Positions 12,049 through 26,295 of a DNA stretch of 64,000 bases are shown here, in pieces; within the stretch, counting starts at the first letter, position 1; every line of letters starts with the position of its first letter. Location: the NCBI GenBank assembly GCA_025331565.1, contig JAFREQ010000039.1, forward strand, positions 2,170,001 to 2,234,000, in the 5' to 3' direction. Source of the stretch: Holacanthus passer. Taxonomy: Eukaryota > Chordata > Actinopteri > Pomacanthidae. Under the pieces are notes generated by a model. That model searched no databases. It was not told the origin of the DNA and saw only the letters and a program-made list of their open reading frames with translations. The translations under genes were made by a program, and so were the position numbers.

Positions 12049-15000
12049 TCAATCCTGATACAGCAGGAAGCCAGAGAAGGTGCTGTACTTCCAGGTGCTG
12101 CCATAGATGGCACCACGATGCAACCGAAGCCACACCTGGTCTCCTTGGAAAAGAGGCAGGATGGCGTGGTTACTGGCCGTCTCATGATCTGGGGCTCCAT
12201 CGTTGGCGTATGCCGACACCATCACCTCCTCGTTGCGCATGAGATTAATGTAGAGCGGCACATTGATGGCGAGCTTCAGGATGTGGAAGATGAAGACGTA
12301 GGTTCCATTGACAGGGCAGGTGAAGCGGCCGATGTGAGTGTCATACATCTCCCCCAAGTTACTGTGAAGCTGGTCAAACACAATAGGTTGGTCCAGGTTG
12401 CCTGGGGCGAAGTTGGCGGTGCGAGAGGCCGTGAAGGCCACTCGCAGTGGCTGGGAGAGTGGGTAGAGTTGCATGGGAAGCAGGGCGGTGTGATGGTGGC
12501 CGTGGGGAGTGAGAGGGACTTCCACAGTGGAGACTGACAGGGAATCCCCATGACCCGAGTCAACAATTGTAAAGGCTCCTTCCCGATCTGGGCTGCTCAC
12601 CTGGGAAGAGTCACTCCACGTTGCTGCAGAGTCAAGACCAAAAACATGTTAATGAAATAAGAGGATGCAATGACACTAAGCAGGACTGTTGTTCAGAGTT
12701 GGCAAATAGCATGCACAGTATTTTCAGACTTTAGTCTGGTTAAATTGGACTCCATTTTCCCTTTTGATATGATAAGTTTAAGCAAACATGGACATCGCAA
12801 TCACTGTGGACCAAAAAACAACCTCACAGAGACTGCTTAATATTCTAATTGCAGTTTCATTTGAAGTGGGAACGAACCCAATCTCGATCTGAACCAACTA
12901 CACTGGCTACTGTAGGCAGGTGAGCTTTGTATCCTGGCATACAGATCAGAATAATAACCCATTTGATCTTTGCCTTTGATTTCTGTCCTCCAGAGAAAAA
13001 CCTGCGTGTGAGTAATTTGTGTCAATTTGTCCAGGTGTATTGCAGTACTAGCATGTGAGCTACTTTGTAGCTAAATAAATGGTATGCCTTGTTAACAGCA
13101 GATCAGATGCATAGATGAATGCTGTGCAGTTATTTCTATCTGTACATTATTTTCATTCATTTCCCACTTTCCCTTTCATTATTCACATAGTTCTGTTGAA
13201 TAACGCATCTTTTGTGGTTTTCATGGCACAGAATAGATGTAAAATCAGTAATTACAGACATCTTTCAGCCCTCCCACTTACTTGCCCTCTAAATTTGAAC
13301 AACTTTTAAAAAAAATTAATCTTCATGTTGTGTAGCATATGGAATCATGTTACGTTTACACCCATTTAAGATCCAATCACAATGCAAGCCAGATTACCTC
13401 CAGATGTGGTCAGGCCGATCCAATCATATTCCCATCATGATTGCATTTAAACCAATGCCAGGTGTAAATGGGGGGAAAGAGATGCTAGTAGACACAAAGT
13501 AGTTTGAGGTGGCAGCTGAAGCTTTTAGAGAACTGAGCCAGTGAATAAATTTAAGAGGAGAGGAGAGAGGTTTCATACTTTCAAATACACTTAAATTCAG
13601 CTTGATCCATAATGGATTGAAATAGATTTGTCCAACAACCTCACCCTGCCCTTTGGTTTAATGTTTGTGAATTCATGTCATTTGTCAAATGCTCTTGATG
13701 ATGATAAAAGTTGATAAGCTGTTCTGTACAGACATTTGACCAGTTCCCAATAAACCAGATTACCACCTACCTAAATGCAGTCACTCCGTTTCCCGGGGGA
13801 CTTTCTTTCCAATAACAAGTGTGGTAAATGCTTAAATCATGAACCCAGTCCATCGGACCCATGAATGAGATTTTCACCTCAGGAACACTGGTTGATGAAT
13901 ACCAAGTACCATTTCACCTCTCATTAGAGGTAATCTCTTCTCCCTTGCTACCAGGGCTGATATTGAAATTCACAGAAATATGCTTATGAGTATTAAAAAA
14001 AGGACGAATGTTATTCACCCATAAAAATCATAAGCTGTATCAAACTACCAAACATAAGCCTTGCTGATTAGAGTAGTAGTATCAATAATAATTTAACAAT
14101 ATATAGCCATGCCAGCTACTGTCCTTGAGGGAAGAACTTAAACAGGTGTAACAGCTCTCCCCTGAAATAGAGTACTGCTTGGAACTTTAGAGTTAGAGTT
14201 TGTGTTCTTACCACTAGAGTTATGCCTTCCTCCTCCACGCCTATAGCTGTGTTGGTATCCAGAGTCCTGAAAAAATACCACAGTGACTAAAACATAAACA
14301 AGACAGCACTGAATTTCACACAGGGCTGTGTGCAAGCATATTATCCTTATGTCTGTTTACTAATTGATAGCTTTCAGTTGTCAGTTTCTTTGCTAAGTAG
14401 ATCAGAGACAAAGTGGTATCAGAGTATCCCAAACTTGCATAATTCTAAAAAGCACAAGATAATATGCAACAACAAATATCTCACTGTGAAACTGCAAAAA
14501 ATGTGTACAGAAAGTGAAATGTAGGAGTGAGGACAAGAAGCAAAGATGGCCAATGTCTTTTTTCCAGCTTATCTTCAAGGAAGGTTCACACATGTTCTTT
14601 GGTGTGTCCCATTACAAAGTGCAAAGGGGTTTACTTACTCTAGTAGCATAGAGGAAAGGGCCAGATTCCCTGAAATGAGTCTGAGGGATGTAGGATCCTC
14701 CTGAGGAGTAGAAATCAGTGTTGAGCTTCAGAACTACCTCAGTAAGATTCATTTCAGTTTTAGCCAGCATGTGACAAAACTACCCTACAACACCTGATCC
14801 TGAACAGATGCTTAGCAAAAGGAGGTGGGGGAAATGCAGGAGTGGTGAAAACCCAAAAAAAGGAAAATGAGCAGAGGATAGATACCTCGATGCCAACCAG
14901 AAGAGCGAAAGGTTTGTGCCAGTCCCTTGCCACCACGTGCCATACCTCTCACAGATCCTCTGGTGTAGTACGACTGGCCGGGTCGACTCACACTTCCACC

Positions 15001-18000
15001 CAACTGGCCCGGGGAGAGGAAGATCTGTCCACTATTACTCACTGCATAATCTGACTGGTAAACTAGAGAGATGATGTAGTACAAAATGGGTCCCAGACAA
15101 CTGACCATTCAGCCCATGTGAGTTGAGAGTTTAGGAACACAAAAATTTTTATCGACATACCCGGCTGTGGCTGTTCATCCTCTGATGGAGCAAACTCCGG
15201 TGGTGTTTGGGTACTGGCAGTGCTGTACCTCGGCTCAGGGAACACTGCGGAATCTGGTTTGTAGTTCAGTTCCCCATTCTGAGGTAAGGAGGTGTTCACC
15301 TTGAAGACCTACAGTGAGAAGAAAATGGAAGCAAAGAAGCTTCTAGACATAACGATTTAGATTGTGTAAAGATGTAGTGAAGACAGACTATAGTTCACAT
15401 TCGGGAATGGAATATATCTTGAGTGACCACATGTCATTTGATTATGCTTCTGTGCTCACATTTGATTTGTTGTGTTGGGTTAAGGACACTACAGTGGCTA
15501 TTCAGCATTTCCTAACAGGTATAGACTTCAAAAACTTGTCTTACTTGTTTTGGTGGTTTGTCATGCTGCAACAGTGGTAAAAAGCCAACTTCACAGCCCT
15601 TGAAAGGATTTGCATTTGCACTGACATGACAGACATTTAGTAGCCACCACCAAGTCTGGCACAAGTAGTCAGGGCCCAATCACCCTATTTACACTTCATG
15701 TGTCTTGGGCAGATGGCTACCCAAACTAGGAATAGATGAGACTGAAATCTGATTGAGAATCATCCAAGTGAAAGTTATTTTTCTTTGGTAATGGCTAGGA
15801 ATTGCCTAAACAGCTTCAGGTGTAATACCACCACCCTCTGGACTGAAGTAACCCTGGTTTGCATGTAGCTGGGGAAAACCCATGACAGATACAATCAGAT
15901 TTGTTATAGGGATACATAAATGTAGCAGAACATCAATGATCAAGTGTTTTAAATCACATCTGGACTTTACGCAGATATGAAACTCCAGAAATGAAAATGG
16001 GGCTAAAGTTTTGTTGAGTGGATTCGTGTTTTGTCCAAAGTCTGCAGTCTCACAAATGCCATCAGAAACAAACACGCAAGTTCACAATCCAACCCAGCAG
16101 AGGACCCTATTTCTACCTGCCATTAACCTTTCTGATAAGGTCATTTCTGATGAAACAAAAAACACAGGATAATGAGAACATCCAGAGATAGTCCAGTAAA
16201 CGCTATCTGTACAGTGGCAAAATGAAAAAAAAAAAATCTGCACATCATATTAGGTCATCCACCTCTTCCAGATATCTCAAGCTGGATAGCATATACATGC
16301 TATATGTACAACAAGACAAGTGTCACATGATCAAGTGGGCAGCCTAGCTTGCACAAGTGTTTGCAAGCTACCCTACTGGCTCAAATTCCCCGACCTCGCC
16401 TTGCAGGTTGTGTCAGTCCCTGGTTTATATTCCATTTTGTTTTCCTTGATCTCAGAGGGACCAAGTTTGACATGTCCGCCAGAAGTCTCCATCTATCTAA
16501 TTTATTAAGATTTGTAGTACCACCTGTCAAAGCAAAAGCCTCATCTCATACAATACCAAACTTGAATGGGGTCTAAAAGGGAGAGGTAATTGGTGGCATA
16601 CTGCTGCAGTAGGCATTGAACCTACAGACCTTGATAGCACAAACCCCAAAAGAGAATGACGCACAGTTTTGGTGAGACTTACTGACTGGATGTTCTGAAA
16701 CTGTGCAGACGTCAGAGTTCGCCTGGTGGGGGGTGTAGAGAAAGTCTGTCCCTGAGGGGTGGTGGAGGTACAAGATGCCACGCCATTACATGAGGACTGC
16801 TCCCCTGACTCCGTAACCGGCGTCTGTGTAAGAGATTACACTGAAAGCATATCAACAAAACTTCACATCAGCTTGAGTGCTTTGTCTGTAGACATGGCAA
16901 AGAATGCTTATTTACACGAGGACGGCTCATCTCCTCCAGACTGACAGATATGGTTGACTCCCTGCGGTATAGAGGTGGTGAAGGAAACTTCTTTCTTTCA
17001 GCCAACTGAAGTGGTTCCTGCAGAGACAAGATAACTTTAACCAGTCAGAAATGCAGAGTTCATATGTTGCATCTCAGAAATTCTTGTAAATTTCCCCGTT
17101 GTGGGACTAATAAAGGAATATCTTATAGCAAATGTGCTGCGTCTTACAAGAGGTAGGTCCTTTGAGGAAAGCTCCAAGTCACAGGTCTCTAGGCACTGAT
17201 CCCCATTTGTAAGACTGGCTTTGCGCTCCATAAGCCTGGTAGGCAGTGGGGTGGACTGAGTGGGGGATGAGGATGAAGTCATGGCAAGTCCAAGTGATTT
17301 CAATTTATGTCACAACTTGCTTATCACAGATAGGTAAAAGTGACAGCTTACATGCTTTGCTTTGGGCAGGACATCACCTGGGCTTCTCAGGTCTGTGTGA
17401 GCTGGTTTGTGTGTGTATAGGGGGGGGGAAGAAGAAGATCATTAGAAATTACATAAGTCAAATTTTCAAGTCAAAGTTTCATACCTTGTGGAGGAAATAT
17501 ATCTATAGCCATGCTAACAACTTCATAAGACTGTATTTAGGCACAGCGGTGCTATAAGCTAAATGCCAACATTGGTAGGCTGACATGCTCACAATTACTG
17601 CTGAGGCTGATGGGAATGTCAGTCGTTTTGCACGTATTTGCTCATAAAGCAAAGTCTTAGACAAATTGAGATCTTGACGTGATGGTGGCGATCAAGGACG
17701 TCTGTATCATCTGGGGACCTTAGAGATCTGTATCAAATTGTGTATAAATTGAAAGGTAGACATTTTACCAAAAGCCTTATGGTGGCTCTAGAGGAAAAGT
17801 CAGCTGCAAAGTAATCAGGATTTATCATCTAGGGAACATGAATATCTGAATATTTCATGGTAATCGATCCATTGGTTGTTGATATTTCAGGCATTAGCTA
17901 CCTTTCTTCTCTGCTTTGGAAGCAGAAATTGTCTTCATATATCATATAATATTTTATGTGCATCACATTAATTAGTTTCTTCAGACAAAAAAGCAAAAAT

Positions 18001-21000
18001 ACTCATTTTACACTAGAGACACATATCTATAGCCTTAGCCTAACTTTGATATTTGAAAATGTGTTTCTACAGCTACTTATTCTAGTTATGTGATTACATT
18101 GTTTACATTTCACCTTGTAGAATCACTTTGTAATTAACAACTCGCCTCTCACATGAACATGCTCAGCTTGACAGGAAAACTCAGAGTTAACAGAAAAAGT
18201 TGACAACCAGCTTCATGCTACTGGTTAGCCAGGGCGGCCAATGTTAGGCTCAGTGAAGCCAAGAGGTTCCATGGTCTTCCTCAGCAAATTGTGTTTGACT
18301 GGGTTAGGGTTAGGGTTAGCAAACTCCATCAACTGATGAAGAGTATGTGATATGGTTTAAGGCTCCAGAAAAAGTTAGTGAGTGGACCTGAGTTTGGATC
18401 GTCTTGTCAAATGACGAAGCTTGTTGACTTGTTCCAAGTTACCTAGAGGAGAGGGAGATCCAGACGGCCGTCTCTTCAGTCTGGGGTGGCCGTGAGAGGG
18501 CGAGAGCTCTCCATCCAGAAGGGAGTCCTGAAAAAAAAAAAAAAAAAAAAAAAGACAGGATCATTTTTAAAACCTTCAACTGCCAACCCAGGAAAAAAAA
18601 TGAAGAAATATGCAAATCATAGTTTCATTTTGTACTGGGTGGTTAATAAGATGTTCATGGGTTTGCAAACAGCCAAACTGCACCTGCATGAAACTGAAGG
18701 AGCAGTGAATCTTTGTCATGAGGTCCTCCAGGTGCTGCTTCCTCAGGATCGGGTCTTTGGGTAAGGCAGATGGAGAGTTGAAAACCTCCACAGGCATGTC
18801 CATGTGAACGGTCTGTCAGTAATCACATGAGGACGGTTTGCAAATTGTTTAGAGATGTCTGCACATTTTAAACTGTTGTAAAAGTTTTGTACTCACCGAC
18901 TTGGCATGCTGCTCTCCTTTGGCTCTCCTCTCTTTTCTCTGGGGAGAAGATCACGTATTAATTCTTGTTTGGAGACCAATGCTGTAGCGTAAACAACATC
19001 CTGTACAATTCAATGCAGCAAATCAACAAAGATGATCCTAATGTTTTCTGTGTCCGACAACTTTTGTAACTCTGCATCTATTGACATTTGATAGCTTGAA
19101 AGAAATCTGTATTTGTATGCAGTTCTGTGTTCTGTGTAACTGAGTAAGACACTTTACAACTGAAAAATGTTATATTAATTTGTACAATTAATCGCAGGAA
19201 GACAAGACACAAAGTGGCCAGAGGGAGACTGACAGCAGACTTCTCACCTTTGTGGTGAGCATTTGGAACAGCTGGTCGTGGTCCACGTGGGCGGACCACA
19301 TTATTTTGCCTCTAGTTTCACAACAGTGGTCACTGTGACTACTTCTTTGCTGGCCTCGTGTAAATTGACAGTCAAATGCAACAGTAGTATGTATAAACTG
19401 CAATTAAAAATGTTTAGATTCAGCAAGACTAATTGTTGCCACGTTTGGCGAGGAAGCCCCATCCTAAATTATAAATTATATTACTAAAAGGGATACAAAT
19501 AATCTTTGTGGAGCCAGCAACTGAACACAAAATTGTGATTCCTCCCAAAATAATGTGTGCAGTGTGCAGTCAAGTCCAATGCAATTGTCTTTACTCCTAC
19601 CTGCCTGTCACCACTAGGAGTACCCAGAATCAGAAATCCTACAGATGGATTTCTCAGTTTAATTTATTGTGGAAGCCAAAATCATAAAACTGGTATTGCA
19701 GCCCTACACACGTTCATGTTATTTTTTGTCCATCACCACAGAGAAATGGGGAGAGCTCACCTGTTTGCAGTCAGCAGATTGTTTCTTGGCGGCGACTGGG
19801 ACCTTGGGGATGAAAGTGGCAGCTCCTCTCCATGGTTTGTGGTCTGCAGCTTTGGGTGAGGCGGCTCCATCTGAGAACTCCATATCCCAACAGTCAGGAG
19901 GCTCCTGCTCCCTCATGGCCTGGAAGTCCTCCTTCCAATTCTGAGTGGGAGGAGTCTCCATGTCAGTCAGGTACAGTCTGTTGAAAAACTGCCATATCAC
20001 CAACAGAGCATCAGTGGATCCTAAAGCATGCTTACAGTCACACACAGCACTGAAACACCCAAACAGCAAACCATAAAAAAAACTGGATATCCATCTTACC
20101 TCCTTAGAACCTTCATTTGGTTTTGACTTTGATGTGGCTGACAGGAGAAGAGAAAAAAGTTAATCTGCAATTCACCATAGTCAGGCTATGTGGTAGTAAA
20201 TTATTCACCTGCAAGGTTTTGAATGTCTAACCCTAATTTTTAGTACCACACAGTAAATGTAAGCATCATCTTCTTACTGCTGTGGTTGGTCGAGCTCAGC
20301 AACACCTCCGGAGAATTTTTGGGTGCAGGTGGAAGACAACTGAAGTACTTGTAGTTCAACAGCCTGGTGAGCTCCTCTTTCAACAGCTTAACTGAAAAGA
20401 TACGAGTCAATTAAAGGAAAAGCCACTTCAGATGACCCTAACGGAAAATTACATTACTAATTGGTTTTCAGTTCTGTAGCTCGGACCATCATTTGTACCA
20501 TTTGTAACAACATCGTAATCACCAATAGCTGAGAAGAGGGCAAGACACATGAGCAGACAGTCAAATTGTAAGCCAGCCAACAGTTCATCTAGAGGATCTA
20601 AACTAATTTAGTCTGTATTTTTAGTCTAAAATTAAAGTTCACTTTTGGTTCCTCTTCCAATTAAATAGGGCTAACCTGAATGCTTGTCTGCTGTGCCACT
20701 GGACCAATCAGAAGCAATTTCAATGCATTCTGAAATTATTTTTTGGTGAGTATAATGTTTTCATAACTGATAAAATTGATAGGTCAAGTTAAGGGGATAA
20801 AACCCACTGTGTAATAAATGACAACTTTTCCTAAAGCCCAAACCTAACAAGAACAGGCCTGCAGAACTCATCTGACGATTTCAACAAGCCCCTGAGATAA
20901 ACAATTTACATTTTCACAATACGTCAATTAACCTGTCTTTGGAGATTTGTTGCAAGTCAAAACAGGACACTAACAACATTTCTCTCACTCGCTTCAAATT

Positions 21001-23631
21001 AACTGCTCAGCTGCAGTAAAAGGTGTGGTCTCCAATCATGTATCTAAAAAGGGATAATTAGTGTTGTCATGTTGCCATATGTCCACATTTACCACCATCC
21101 CCCATTTAGGAGCATGTAGTTATCCCAGGAAAATTACATCCAAGGTTAATGACTGATTTTGCCATCTACCTTCGAAGAACCAAAGGTGGCTGAGGATTAA
21201 CAAAAATCATATTAGACTGGATTAACAAAATGACAATGTATGGGACTCAGCCAACTAATCGCAGATGTCAGCTTTTATACTCACATGTGGATCCAGCCAC
21301 TGGCTTGTCTTTCCCCTCCAGCAGGTCCAAGTATGCCAGAGAAGCTTGCTCCATCTGCTCCTCTAAACTACAACACACAGTGAAGATGGATTCAAGAAGG
21401 CCAGAGCCCAGAGCATGACAAGGAGTTCTGTACTCTAAAGTGGAACTCAGCTGTGGATGCTCTCTTTATGCCATTTCAATGTACACCTTTGCTTATATGC
21501 TGAAATAAGCACTTAACCTTTTCATGGCCCATCTTTTGATTGTACTTTTAGAAATGGAACCACTGTTTGGGCCGTATCAGATCCAAAACAAAACTTGTAT
21601 CCTTTTCACACTGAGCCACATGCAACCAAGTGTCTAAAGCAACATGTACTGTGTGAGTTTTCACTAAGTTCATCTTTTCTACAAACAAAAATGTATGCCT
21701 TCAGAATAATTTGAAAGATTACTTAAATTGTACAATTTGCTTTAAAAGTTGGAATGCAAACTGACAATAAAAAAAACCCAACAAAACCCTCTATTCCTCT
21801 CCATTTAAAGTTTGGTGTTCCACCAGAGCGAATGTAAGCAAAGATTTAACAGGAGCGAGACATCAGTGCAGTACAAATGTTGCTTTGTTTTTTACTTTTG
21901 GCCTGAAAGTGAGGCTTTGTAACATCATCCTCAATCATTCACAGCAAAGGCTAAAAACAACTGAAACCACAAAGTGTTTCCACAGCAAATGAATGAACAT
22001 GTGTTAGAGTTGTGGGCTGGATGAGAGGAAGTTGGGAATGTACTGAAATAGTAAAGGTAAGAGCCAGAGGGTATGCAGAAATCTCTGCACCTGCTGACGT
22101 ACTTGCTAAGTCACTGCATGTGATGACCACAACATCTGCAGAGTTGATGGGGTCATGAATCAATACAAAGAGTCAAACCCTTACTCATTTCCACACCACA
22201 TGATTTTGCACTCGCAGCTCATCTACAATGGCAGAGAGACACCGGGTGCTTGGGTGACGCTCACCTCAGTCTGTTATCCCTCTTGACTCCCAGCAGGGCG
22301 GCGAGCTGACTCAGGCTGTGCAGCTGCTGGGCTGAGATGTGAGGTGCCTGGTTGTGTCCAGCCAGCAGGTCTCTCCTGATGTGCTCCTGCTGCAGGCTGT
22401 GGAGGAGGTGCTGGACCTGGAGCACGGTGCTCAGACGCCTCCTCTCCGCCTCCACCTTCACCACCTGCTCCTTCTTCACCGCCTTCTTCTGGGCTCTCAG
22501 CAACTGCAGCATGATTCAAGGAGCAGTTTGAAAACATGCCATATGAACACCTGTAAGTTTGAGACTACAGCCTGTTTTGAAAGCCTATCATCAACTGCTG
22601 GATGTAGGAGACCTCATTTTTATATGGTGTTAAATAAATTCAATTCAATTTAATAAATCAAATCTTGGGTTATGAAGCTAAGCATTTCTTTTGAATCAAT
22701 ATATTGCAACATTTCTAATATTTGGATATTTCATAATTTGTGTTGAAAAACATCAAAATCCAATTTGCAGAATTAGGTGAGAAAATTGACAGCTACTACT
22801 TTCATGTCTGCATCTACAGAGTTAGAGCCCAAAGTTGATTAACTTAGCATAAAGACTGGAAGTAGGGGGAAACAGACAGCCTGGCTCCCTCCAAAGTCCA
22901 TTAAGAATACACCTACTCATTCAGATCTAGGCTCAGCTTTGTGTATAGACTCTCAGACTTGCTCACCTCTCTGTCCATGGGGCTCACTTAACGGCAAAAA
23001 CCATAACATCACTCAATAATTTAAAACTAACCCTATAGTTTACCATTCTGTTATGGTCTGCAAAGATATTACATTTTCAGGAACAAAGGATTTGGTCTCT
23101 GACACATGACCATCTTTCATACAGTGTGTGGAGATGTATATGTATATTTTACTACTGTTTGTTCGTTCTGTTCGGTATACGTTTTGTGTATATAGATATT
23201 GTTTGAGCTATATGTTCTTGTTTAGTTTGACGAGTAATAATGTCACACTTTTATTTGTTTGAATAAAGGGAGGACTTAAGATTTCCTTTCTATACTGCAA
23301 TGCAATTCCTTTGTCTTTTCTACCGAATGCATCTGTATTATTGTGTAAAACTAAACTACTATCCCTTTACCCAATATTCCCAAACTCAGTGCCCTAGAAT
23401 TCTCTCTTGGACCTGAAAAACTCTTTCCATTTCTTCCTTCTTTGCCATTCTACATTCCAGTCATTCAACCAGTTTGTATAAAAAATATATATTTTTAAAA
23501 ACACCGTAAACAAGAGGGAACCAATACAAAATTTACCACACATTACATTTAACACCTTGTACAACTCTAAAATGTCAGAAATCACGAAGTATATTCATCT
23601 TTTGGAAACGCATAGCCAAGGAGATTAGTAG

Positions 23632-23675
<44 letters not shown>

Positions 23676-26295
23676 TTCTGGCCTCTGAATATTTACATTG
23701 CTGACTGGATATATTTCCTTGGGCAAGAAAATGTATGTAATCTCCCCGTGGAGATATTTCTTGACCTGCAAACCCTCAGGACTGAGTGTGCACTTAGACT
23801 ACAGCCAAGTCAAAGGCGACACAGTCAGTGATGGAACCAGAACTACAGGATCTTTGTGACAGGAACTGGGAGGTTTTTTGTTCTTGTCGGATGGATGTTA
23901 CGCTGCTTTTTGTTATTTCATGTCACCTTCTGTCTGACTGTTACGTTGTATTTGTTATCACTTCCTTTTTCCCTTTGCCGATTCTGCCACAGTCACAGCC
24001 ATAACTGCAAAATATCAAAAATAAAATTCTAATCATAGGCTTTTCCAGTCTGTGTGCCGTAAATTGTTACGGCACATCTGACAATGTTAATGCTTAACTA
24101 CATTCAAGAGCTTTAAGCCTTAATTTTAGCTGATGAGGTAGTGATAACAGAAACCTTGTATGTCTGGCCAATCTTCACTTTGATGAATATAAGAATATAA
24201 ATCAGCCAAAGTCGTCCATACTACTGTACGGGGTTTATTTCAAAACAAATCTGATAGAAACTCAAAGAGGAAAATCTTGGTACAGCATGTATGTATTCAC
24301 AGTCATACCAAAAATTTGTCAGCAAACTTGTGCAACATGCCATGAAGAAAGATCTAAAGAGGACAGACTCTGTGTCTCCAATTCCTGGACTTAACCAGTG
24401 TTTCCACACATGTGATCTGAGGAGCAGAGCACATATTCAAGGCCCTTTTAACCTTAATTACTGGATAGCTCACATCCCGCAAGGTCTTTGAGCACCTTTG
24501 GATTACCCATCCACGACTAATCAGAAACCATCGGCGAATGCATCAGAATTTCTGCTTCATTTCATTAGTTGATATTTTATGATATATTGATGCTATATGC
24601 TTAGCTAAATGCAAGCAAGAAGCAAACACTGCAGAGCTGGAGAAAGCAAAGCAATGCATTTGTTTTACTCTTTGCAGATGTCTTTTAGCCAGCATCATGC
24701 CACGCCGGCCAGCAGCTTAACTTTACAAGACAACAGCAAAGTTTGTTATGTTGCCAGTTCAGAACTGAAGCTTATCGGCTACAGAACAATCATCCATCAT
24801 TGTTTGTCATTTCAGCTGAGAGTCGAAGGCGGAGAATGAGAAGCTAGTAACATTATCCTTTGGTTATATTAAATGCAGTGTGATCAAGCACCAAGCTGAA
24901 CTACAATTTGAACAAGCACTGACCCTGCAGAAAACTACACTAGTTATGAAAAAAACAATATGAAAGTAAGATTTGACTTTATGTTCCTTTTAATTCAGTG
25001 TTATACAAGCTTTCAGACTTTCATCCCCTGCCCAGTCACAAACCTATCGTTTCATTTTCATGAAATTAATATCACCAATTCATTGATTAATGATTGGTCC
25101 CAGTCCTACAGACAGCCATCTAAAAACATGGTATTTTTTGGGAAAATTTTTCAAATTCATCACATGCCAAATGTGAGTAGGTGTTATTGGTCACTAATCA
25201 TTCCTCCTGTCCATCCAGCAATGAAGCAAAAGCTACACTACTAAACAGGGGACAAAATGCTTTCGTCCTGCAAAAATGCAGTCCTCACACTTATGAAGCA
25301 GGAGCGAGACAACCTTTGGCATTTCTGCTAAAAAAAAAAATTACTCTGGAGTAGTTTTACAAGTGACTGGATCAACAGAACCACAGGAAAGACAAAAAGA
25401 GAAACACAGCACACTGAATTCCAAAAATCTAAATACTTGATTGCACAACTTATCAGGTCTTTACCAGCCATGAAACGCTGCCTGTAAAGGACTTTGAAGA
25501 GTGTCCAGGTAGACTTTCAGAGCTTTGCAACCTAAATTAGCTAATCACTATACTCCAAAACAAGAGTGCATCGTGATGGAGGCAGGAATTAACATCATAT
25601 TTAGCCTTTAGTGGGACATAAAATGACTTAAGCTGAGCTCTCACTCAAAAAGACACCAAAGTGTAGAGTAGTCATAGCCAAAGACTTACATTCTGAGTCA
25701 AGCCGTCCAGGGTTTTGTGCAGCTCCTGTGCGAATGCCAGGTTATGCAGCACCTCCTTGTACTTTTCCACAGCCACCTGGAGAAGAACGTGCAAAACATC
25801 TAAGCACATACTCAAAACACATTACATTTACATCCATGAGATCATACGTTTGCTGCCATTACGTAGCCAGGTCCTACCATCTGATCCTTGTTCAGCGCCT
25901 CGCCCCGGCTCAGCCTCTTCTTGTAGTCTTCCAGTTTCAGCTGTGGGCACAGAAGACACGTCACAAAATCCAGGTGCCTGCCTCCACCTGACCAGCTTTT
26001 AAACCTGATATTATCTCGTCGGCGCCCCTACCTTCTTTTTCTCCAAGTTGCGGACTTTGTGTTTGAGGCAGATGAGACCATCTTCTATGTAGGTTTCATA
26101 GCCGTGGTAGGCTGTGGGGGCCTCCAGGCTCAGCTGCAGGGCGCTCAGACCACAGGGCGAGCCCACCTTTGGGCTACCAACCATCATCGGGTCCTCCTGT
26201 CTTTCCTCCCCCTCCTCTTCCTCCTCCTCCTCTTCCTCTTCCTCCTCAGGTGGACGGGGGACATCCAGGGTTGGGGAAGGAGACAGCTGCACCAT
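12049..26295 (-). CDS. caprin2: Caprin-2 (RNA-granule protein with C1q domain)
   Basis: Caprin-2 is an RNA-binding cytoplasmic granule protein that also promotes canonical Wnt signalling through LRP5/6. Coding exons in gene order: 26032-26295, 25878-25940, 25690-25776, 22265-22503, 21285-21367, 20278-20391, 20100-20137, 19761-19988, 18897-18938, 18684-18812, 18443-18527, 17352-17392, 17148-17255, 16916-17017, 16683-16823, 15161-15308, 14886-15062, 14639-14700, 14212-14266, 12049-12623. The phases close to 2781 nt (926 aa). Residues about 66-220 are the caprin homology region (YETYIEDGLICLKHK, then a coiled coil). A run of 12 Glu lies near residues 17-28. LPKDPILRK and TASTQTPPE are caprin-2 landmarks, and an Arg/Gly-rich stretch precedes the C1q domain (about 796-926), which ends STFSGFLLYQD. 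Human caprin-2 is longer (1127 aa); the middle is shorter here. The ATG at 26293-26295 is the first convincing one, though the frame is open upstream. Confidence 0.94.
17088..17126 (+). mobile_element. LINE 3' tail fragment in caprin2 intron
   Basis: AAATTTCCCCGTTGTGGGA, then CTAATAAAGG and a residual ATCTTAT. It ends about 20 nt from the splice donor of the caprin2 exon at 17148-17255. Confidence 0.55.
18531..18553. repeat. 23-nt A/T homopolymer at a caprin2 splice acceptor
   Basis: An uninterrupted run of 23 A on the plus strand. On the gene strand it is 23 T immediately before the CAG acceptor of the exon at 18443-18527, so it forms the whole polypyrimidine tract. Confidence 0.9.
19248..19271 (-). 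other. caprin2: Possible 24-nt caprin2 micro-exon
   Basis: Between the caprin2 exons at 19761-19988 and 18897-18938, a CCAG acceptor and an AAAG/GTGAGA donor bracket 24 nt that would add eight in-frame residues (LFQMLTTK) at a phase-0 junction. A longer version using the upstream TAG acceptor would be 64 nt and break the frame. The polypyrimidine tract is poor. Confidence 0.3.
22504..25689 (-). other. caprin2 long intron in the homology region
   Basis: A 3.2-kb intron without coding sequence. It contains a common teleost dispersed repeat near 22810-22930 (AACTTAGCATAAAGACTGGA block; the reverse complement of a related block is at about 4190-4260) and a 36-nt poly(A) run at 23638-23673. Confidence 0.6.
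23638..23673. repeat. Poly(A) tract of 36 nt
   Basis: A pure A homopolymer, possibly the tail of a retrotransposed sequence in the plus orientation. No recognisable retrogene body precedes it. Confidence 0.85.

Noticed and set aside
12118..12537. 139-codon plus-strand frame across the caprin2 last exon
   Set aside because: It is antisense to the conserved C1q exon, and its amino-acid sequence resembles no known protein.
19248..19311. A 64-nt caprin2 exon using the upstream TAG acceptor
   Set aside because: Its length is not a multiple of three and it would shift the frame between two phase-0 exons. Only the 24-nt version is kept as a weak candidate.
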